64,000 nt of DNA from Triplophysa rosa (Eukaryota; Chordata; Actinopteri; Cypriniformes; Nemacheilidae), in the NCBI RefSeq assembly GCF_024868665.1, contig NC_079898.1:4846096-4910095 (forward strand), in the 5' to 3' direction. This document shows positions 59,901-64,000 of this stretch, in pieces; within the stretch, counting starts at the first letter, position 1; each line of letters begins with the position of its first letter. The position numbers and the translations under genes were made by a program. Below the pieces are notes generated by a model. The model was not told the origin of the DNA, ran no database searches, and saw nothing but the letters and a program-made list of their open reading frames with translations.

Positions 59901-62900
59901 ATATTAAACAAGGATGATTGTTATAATTGCCTTTTAAATCCGCTTTGATCACACCCGATATCTGCAAAGTGCGTGCTCTCCGTGCGACTATTCCGTCTCA
60001 TCTCTATGACGTCATACGTAACGCCCGTCATATAACAAACATAAAATGTTGTGTTTATTTATTTTTTTAATTCTTAGCACAGCAGGACCACTTTAGTAAC
60101 ATTATATTACTTCTTTTCTTATTTTACGTGAAAATATAATTGTTGTAAATTATTTTTTTTTTCTGATCGGCTCAATTCTGACCCGTGTTACAATTGACTG
60201 TCACAAAAGATTGTTCTGAAAAAGCTTGTTTCCTCTGGATGCCTCAGAGATGATAGTTAAAACTAAATTAAATTGATTACATTTAAACTAAATAAAATGG
60301 TGAAAACGAATTGTGTTAATATTTGCAAAACAGCATCATAAGTGTACTGTGCCTGAGAAATGGTGAAAAACATTTAATGGGTCTGTAAGTTTGTCTCAGT
60401 CAAAAAAGCTCCTTTCCACAAATATCAGCCCATATCTCAAGTACGTAAGCCTTTCACTAACTAATAAAAATGAGCGAGAGAGCAATGACAGCCAAGCCAA
60501 TGATACAAAACTTCAGCTTCACACCCTTCTAATGAGTTTAAAGTAGCAGATGCAGGCCAAGCAAGATTTCTATGCTGGCATCCAGTGAAAGAGTAATTGT
60601 TGGCTTGGACCAAATGTGTCTTTCAATTACTTTTATGAGGCGATCAGCCACCTCCATGCCAGTTTCATCAATCATCAACAGCTGAAAGTATGTTAATACA
60701 GGGCTGCCAACTTTTGAGTTCAGCCCGGGGGGGTTATGTTGTGGAGGAACTGCATGGGATGTCAGAAATTAGTTAAAAAAAACACAAAAACCTTGCATGA
60801 GAAGTATTGTGATTGTTATAACATTTGATAACATAATTTCATTACTTTCATTCATTTTAGGTGAACTGTCCCTTTAAATTTTGAGGACAGACCAGAGGTC
60901 ACGTCTACCGCATACGTCATCGAGGATGTCTCATTTCAATTAAAAATCATTGTAAAATTAACATTTATTTCTCTTAAGACGTAATCATTGTGATACATTT
61001 TTTTAAAGATAAATTTTCTTTATTTTTAAAGATAAATGGGCTTCTTTGCCTGTGACAGTGGAGAACAGACAGGAAAGCATTGGATAGAGACAGGGGAGTG
61101 GGACCGGCCAAAAACGCTCGAGACGGGAATCAAACTGGTGCACTGGCTCTATATGATGGCAGAATAACCGCAGGACTTGTGGTGCCATCTTGGATTCATT
61201 CTTGCCTTGAAATGTAAAGGATGCCTTTCTGAAATAATGACGTATGTGCCCGACAAGCGCAGCCTTCGAATTGAGACACAGCTATGGATTTATTTTACAA
61301 AGGCTGTAGACAATTGATCTTGTCAAACGAATAAACTGACAAATAAAGAAAACGTGTTTGTCTAGTCTATTCGAATTTAGAATGAATTCATTCGCAAACA
61401 AGTTTTTCATTTTTATAGGCTTACCACAACAGACTTTCAAAGCCACACGGTTTAATATGCACACATTTATTCCTAATCTCATCCCTAATAAACTGCTGAA
61501 AACAGCTCGGTTACTATCTCCTGTCTCGTCACACTGATAATTGCCAAATTACATTACATGAATCACGTAAATGACATATTTTCCATTTAAAACAGTGTTT
61601 TTGTAGTTTGCGTCAGTGGATCCTATCGCTCAACATTTCTATTGTTGTAAAATATTGATTGTTTAGCCACTAATGTAGTGGGTTGCCTTGGAACCTTAAC
61701 TGTCTTCTTTGATTTGATTGGTCACCACAATGGCTCTGTAAACGGTAACTCCCACCTTCTTACATTTGATTGGCCAATGGCCACCTTATTTTGACATTGA
61801 GGTCCACTGCTAGACCGCTTAGGAAAATAGTTTGGCATCCCTGGTTAATATAAAGTGTTTCAGCCAAGAGACACAGAAACCACCACTGATATGCAGCTAG
61901 CCAGGCTACAAACCAGAAAGAACAGTTGTGCTGCACTTCACAAAATATTATAAAGTTACAAGCTACATGGAAAAAAGTACCTGGCCACATTTAAACCACT
62001 AAATATTTTTTCTTTTGCAACATATTGAAGACCTACTGAAGTGACTTCAATTGCGTAGCTTTGTTCGATGCATTGCTACCTGCAACTTAAACAAGAAGTT
62101 AGGGCGGGACATACTGAGTTCTCCTGCCACTTTTAAAACAGCCAACAGTGTTTGGTTTACCTAACATAACAGCAATCTGAGAAGGTGAAATGCAAAATAA
62201 TGTCATAAAACCACTTACAGTATATCTTCTAGTATCAAAGCTGTAATTTGTTCAAATATCTGTTCATATCACCTCGAAAAGGTTTGTAACAGTTATTGTA
62301 TTTTCATTGTTGTATATTTTTATCATTCTCTAAATAAAATACAGTTGAAATACTATGTAGACTGATGTCAAGCAACAGACACTGCATATGTTTGCGTATG
62401 TGGGTGAAAGTAAGACAGAGTGTAAAAGTGAAGGCACAAAAATAACACTGTATACAATCAATCCATCAGTTGAACAAGTGAGTCATTTGCATTCACGTGC
62501 CGAATGATTCAAAATGAACCTCTGAATCTTATTCTTTTATATTGGCAAAGATAATGTAAAGTTTTCTCATCAACTCCCCAATAAAAACTACCTAATCAAA
62601 AATAGACTCTCACTACTCATCTGAACTGTACTGCGGAAAACAGAAGTGTACATACTTGGCCTCCAATGCCAAAGCAAACACGCCAGCAGCCTCAGGTGCA
62701 GCGGCAGACGTGCCCGAATGACGCAGTGTGCAGTTTCCATACAGATCCGTGGTGGCCTACAGGCAGACACAGAGAGACAAAGACAACTAAATCATAATTA
62801 AACATTAGTGCCATTCAAATCCTCATTTAGAAGATTAAACTGAACTGTAGGTGCCTTTAGCAAATAGCAGGTGACTAGAGAGCATACAATAGTGTTTTGG

Positions 62901-64000
62901 TTAATCCAATGAATAAAAACACGAGACAAGTAATTTAACTACACCTATGTGTAGTTGTGTGTTACATTTAGTAGCCAGAAATGAGTTTGGATGCAAATTT
63001 GAAATTCAAAATATCCAAATTAAATCAATTACTTTCGCATATTAACAGCTAGAATATGTGACCTGCTCCAACATTTGGGATTTTAAACTAGGAACACATA
63101 CAGTATACTGTAAATAGACAGCGGTCATCTGTCACTCTGACCCTGAACACTGTTCAGTCACTTCAAGTGTTTAATCTAATAATGGCAATTATCCAAAACA
63201 TTCAAAAACACATCTCATACAAACAAAAACATCTCAAATGAAACATTGATGTTTTATTTTGGTTTCAATAGTACAGATCAGCGCTCAATTCAGACTGAAG
63301 GGATAAAGTGATGATCGCTCTGACAGCATCCAGACTGACTGGGGCAATTCCCCTCCTGACAGGATCACGGCTGACAGACTAACAACCATCTTCATCTCAG
63401 ATCCTGTCTTTCAGCCTAAAGATATCTTCAGATTAAGTTCATAACTGAATGCATCCCTCCGATTCCATTTTCAAGTCATTGTTCGGGAACAAAATGGATG
63501 AAACAATTAACTTCATGTCACTTTATCACTGTCAAACTCTGTATTATTATGCTGTGGAATAAAGGATTGCCTTTCTAAAGGATGGTTTAGGGCACCTAAG
63601 ACTCTCACACTGAGAACAAATTGAGTCAAGCATTTAAACACAGGCTTTTACAATTTCCTGACAGCATCAGAGGCAACATCGCAAGATCGAAACCATTTGA
63701 TTTCACCGTACCATTATACAATTCACATTAATCATCAAACACAGTATTTGTAAAATTTGTAGCGACCCTTTTAAAACGCAATTTAAGAAATCATAAAAGT
63801 GAAACAGCACAACAACACCGGATGCATGCACACACATACTCACCACACCGGCTTCAGGGTTTCGTTTACGTCCGTTGCTGAAGGTGGAGGCTAGTGTGGA
63901 TGAGCAGCTTTCATCATAAAGTGCAGTGCGTCCATCATTGATGGCTGAATTAATAGAGATGGTCCACATGCTTGAGGCGTATCCATCACAGTTGCAGTCG
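44458..64000 (-). CDS. pcsk2: Proprotein convertase 2 (PC2), last four coding exons
   Basis: PC2 is a calcium-dependent serine endoprotease of neuroendocrine secretory granules. It cuts prohormones such as proinsulin, proglucagon and POMC after paired basic residues. Coding exons on the - strand are 64000-63844 (cut by the window edge), 62756-62656, 55803-55576 and 44947-44458. All borders are AG/GT and the phases agree across the joins. Together they give the end of the catalytic domain (SMWTISINSAINDGR, then the active-site serine in HSGTSAAAPEAAG), the P domain (with RRGD and the WGEDPRGTW block) and the acidic, helical C-terminal tail used for granule sorting. Similarity to mammalian PC2 is very high. 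The signal peptide, propeptide, catalytic Asp and His, and the PC2-specific oxyanion Asp lie beyond the right edge. The introns are large (10.6, 6.9 and 1.1 kb). Confidence 0.96.
44948..46419 (-). other. pcsk2 last intron, 3' part
   Basis: No gene recognised. From about 46230 to 46415 the sequence has repeated GGTAC-type words (AAAAGGTGCATA, CCAAAAGGTACTTT), like half of another fish MITE that continues after 46698 (GGGTATCACCCCAG). That would make the next element a nested insertion. Confidence 0.5.
46424..46694. mobile_element. MITE flanked by TTAA, copy 1
   Basis: AGGGATAGTTCACC at the left and GGTGAACTATCCCT at the right are perfect inverted ends. TTAA lies on both sides (46420-46423 and 46695-46698), like a piggyBac-type target. 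The inner arms (TGATTTACTCACC and GGTGAGTAAATGATGACAGA) also pair. This family is abundant in cyprinids. Confidence 0.88.
47322..48012. mobile_element. Fold-back element with about 140-bp arms
   Basis: The arms at 47322-47470 and 47876-48012 are inverse complements with few changes. Both carry GGGACATTCTAAAAC, ATCAAGGAAAACCAAATTTA and GAGCTCTTGTTCCGC. A loop of about 405 bp separates them. Weaker matches (TTTACCATGGTAAAA near 47041 and 48060, and TTTACATGGACA-like words near 46745 and 48480) suggest a larger unit of about 1.7 kb. Confidence 0.82.
48513..50331. other. Repeat-rich intron stretch with GAACGA and GAATCA words
   Basis: Words such as TGAACGAATC and AACGACTCGCACTCG recur near 48545-48590, 49215-49290, 49795-49830 and 50195-50290, in both directions. 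They are likely ends and interior of one or more DNA elements, probably bounded near 49190 and 50293, but I cannot fix the ends. No gene. Confidence 0.45.
50340..51814. mobile_element. Non-autonomous hAT element carrying a second element
   Basis: CAGGGGCGTAGCTA on the left and TGGCTACACCCCTG on the right are hAT-type inverted ends. The exact 8-bp direct repeat ATGTGCAC lies at 50332-50339 and 51815-51822. GGCCACCT words occur near both ends. A further element sits inside at 50586-51452. No transposase frame is recognised. Confidence 0.92.
50586..51452. mobile_element. MITE nested inside the hAT element
   Basis: TGTCGGTACACGATCCGGGA and its inverse at the right end extend into arms of about 65 bp that include GCATGCGCATAATGACGTAG. 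The direct repeat ACAGG flanks it (50581-50585 and 51453-51457). It inserted after the hAT element was in place. Confidence 0.88.
51823..52620. other. pcsk2 intron between two DNA elements
   Basis: No gene or clear repeat boundary is seen. A CpG-rich patch near 51955-52045 may be an older repeat. Confidence 0.5.
52625..53033. mobile_element. MITE flanked by TTAA, copy 2
   Basis: Same family as 46424-46694: AGGGATACTTCACCC at the left, GGGTGAAGTATCCCT at the right, and TTAA at 52621-52624 and 53034-53037. The inner part has an extra inverted pair around ATATTTGGAAGAATGC, which makes it longer than copy 1. Confidence 0.88.
53038..54692. other. pcsk2 intron, nothing recognised
   Basis: AT-rich. 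An open frame from 53859 begins like a signal peptide (MPVKLSVIAAVAIACYA) but is only 71 codons and lacks any family match or splice support. Confidence 0.5.
54693..54910. mobile_element. Short MITE with GTTTCACAGACAAGGCTTA ends
   Basis: The right end CAAGCCTTGTCTCTGAAAC is the inverted match of the left end. Non-coding and common in fish. Confidence 0.8.
54911..55575. other. pcsk2 last intron, 5' part
   Basis: AT-rich with an AAATAAAATA low-complexity patch near 55160-55200. It ends at the splice donor of the exon at 55576-55803. No repeat ends recognised. Confidence 0.6.
55576..55803 (-). CDS. pcsk2: pcsk2 exon: catalytic to P-domain link
   Basis: 228 nt with PDLTWRDLQHLTVLTSKRN, VHQWRRNGVGLEFNHLFGYG and WKAVPERFHCVAGSMQEI. 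These are hallmark convertase blocks. Acceptor TGTGTGTAG, donor GTAAGT. Confidence 0.96.
56707..57003. mobile_element. MITE with CTGTGCGTTCACACC ends
   Basis: CTGTGCGTTCACACCACCGC at the left is inverted at the right as GCGGCGGTGTGAACGCACAG. The arms continue as TCGAGAGC-type words. It lies in the pcsk2 intron 55804-62655. Confidence 0.87.
57004..62655. other. pcsk2 intron, mostly unrecognised
   Basis: AT-rich intron. Only fragments stand out: a solo end of the TTAA-type MITE near 60858-60882 (GGTGAACTGTCCCTTTAA), a similar decayed end near 58700-58730, and a retroelement-like patch near 61040-61190. No embedded gene is supported. Confidence 0.55.
62656..62756 (-). CDS. pcsk2: pcsk2 exon with the active-site serine
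   Basis: 101 nt reading ATTDLYGNCTLRHSGTSAAA and PEAAGVFALALEA, then two bases of a split Asn codon. GTSAAAP holds the catalytic serine of the subtilisin/kexin fold. Acceptor GCCTGTAG, donor GTATGT. Confidence 0.96.
62757..63843. other. pcsk2 intron between the two right-most exons
   Basis: About 1.1 kb of AT-rich sequence bounded by a good donor (GTGAGT, - strand) and acceptor. Nothing else recognised. Confidence 0.75.
63844..64000 (-). CDS. pcsk2: pcsk2 exon, partial: catalytic domain
   Basis: 52 codons and one base are visible, starting DCNCDGYASSMWTISINSAI and ending NGRKRNPEAGV before donor GTGAGT. The right window edge cuts the exon. It is probably exon 9 if the gene has 12 exons as in human. 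Confidence 0.95.

Overview
This window is vertebrate nuclear DNA from a ray-finned fish, most likely a cyprinid (carp, goldfish or barb group). The main evidence is two recognisable host genes with introns, filensin (bfsp1) and proprotein convertase 2 (pcsk2). They lie tail to tail, as they do on human chromosome 20p. The rest is a dense load of repeats of kinds I know from cyprinid genomes: a DIRS-type retrotransposon and many short inverted-repeat DNA elements. There is no operon, CRISPR or other prokaryotic feature.

Layout. Positions 1-1007 hold a 38-bp minisatellite and unrecognised sequence. Positions 1008-26087 are two head-to-tail copies of one unit: copy A (1008-14521) and copy B (14522-26087). 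Each copy carries a broken DIRS-like retrotransposon nested in an older GTGTCA-ended element. Copy A has extra insertions that copy B lacks, and has lost the tyrosine-recombinase end of its DIRS. Copy B has a 551-base run of N inside its DIRS. Some parts of the copies differ by only a few substitutions, while others differ by many small indels, so real duplication and assembly error both need considering. Positions 26088-28860 are a cluster of inverted-repeat elements.

Positions 29337-39751 are bfsp1 on the + strand. Its eight coding exons join in phase to a 647-residue lens beaded-filament protein. Positions 44458-64000 are the 3' part of pcsk2 on the - strand: four coding exons covering the end of the catalytic domain (including the active-site serine), the P domain and the C-terminal tail. 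The 5' part lies beyond the right edge. The introns and the 4.7-kb intergenic space hold several MITEs and hAT-type elements, some with exact target-site duplications.

The two genes are not part of one pathway. Filensin builds the beaded filaments of lens fibre cells. PC2 processes prohormones in neuroendocrine secretory granules. I see no evidence of a new gene system. The most notable points are the uneven tandem duplication, a conserved cleavage and myristoylation site in fish filensin, and the nested transposons in the last pcsk2 intron.
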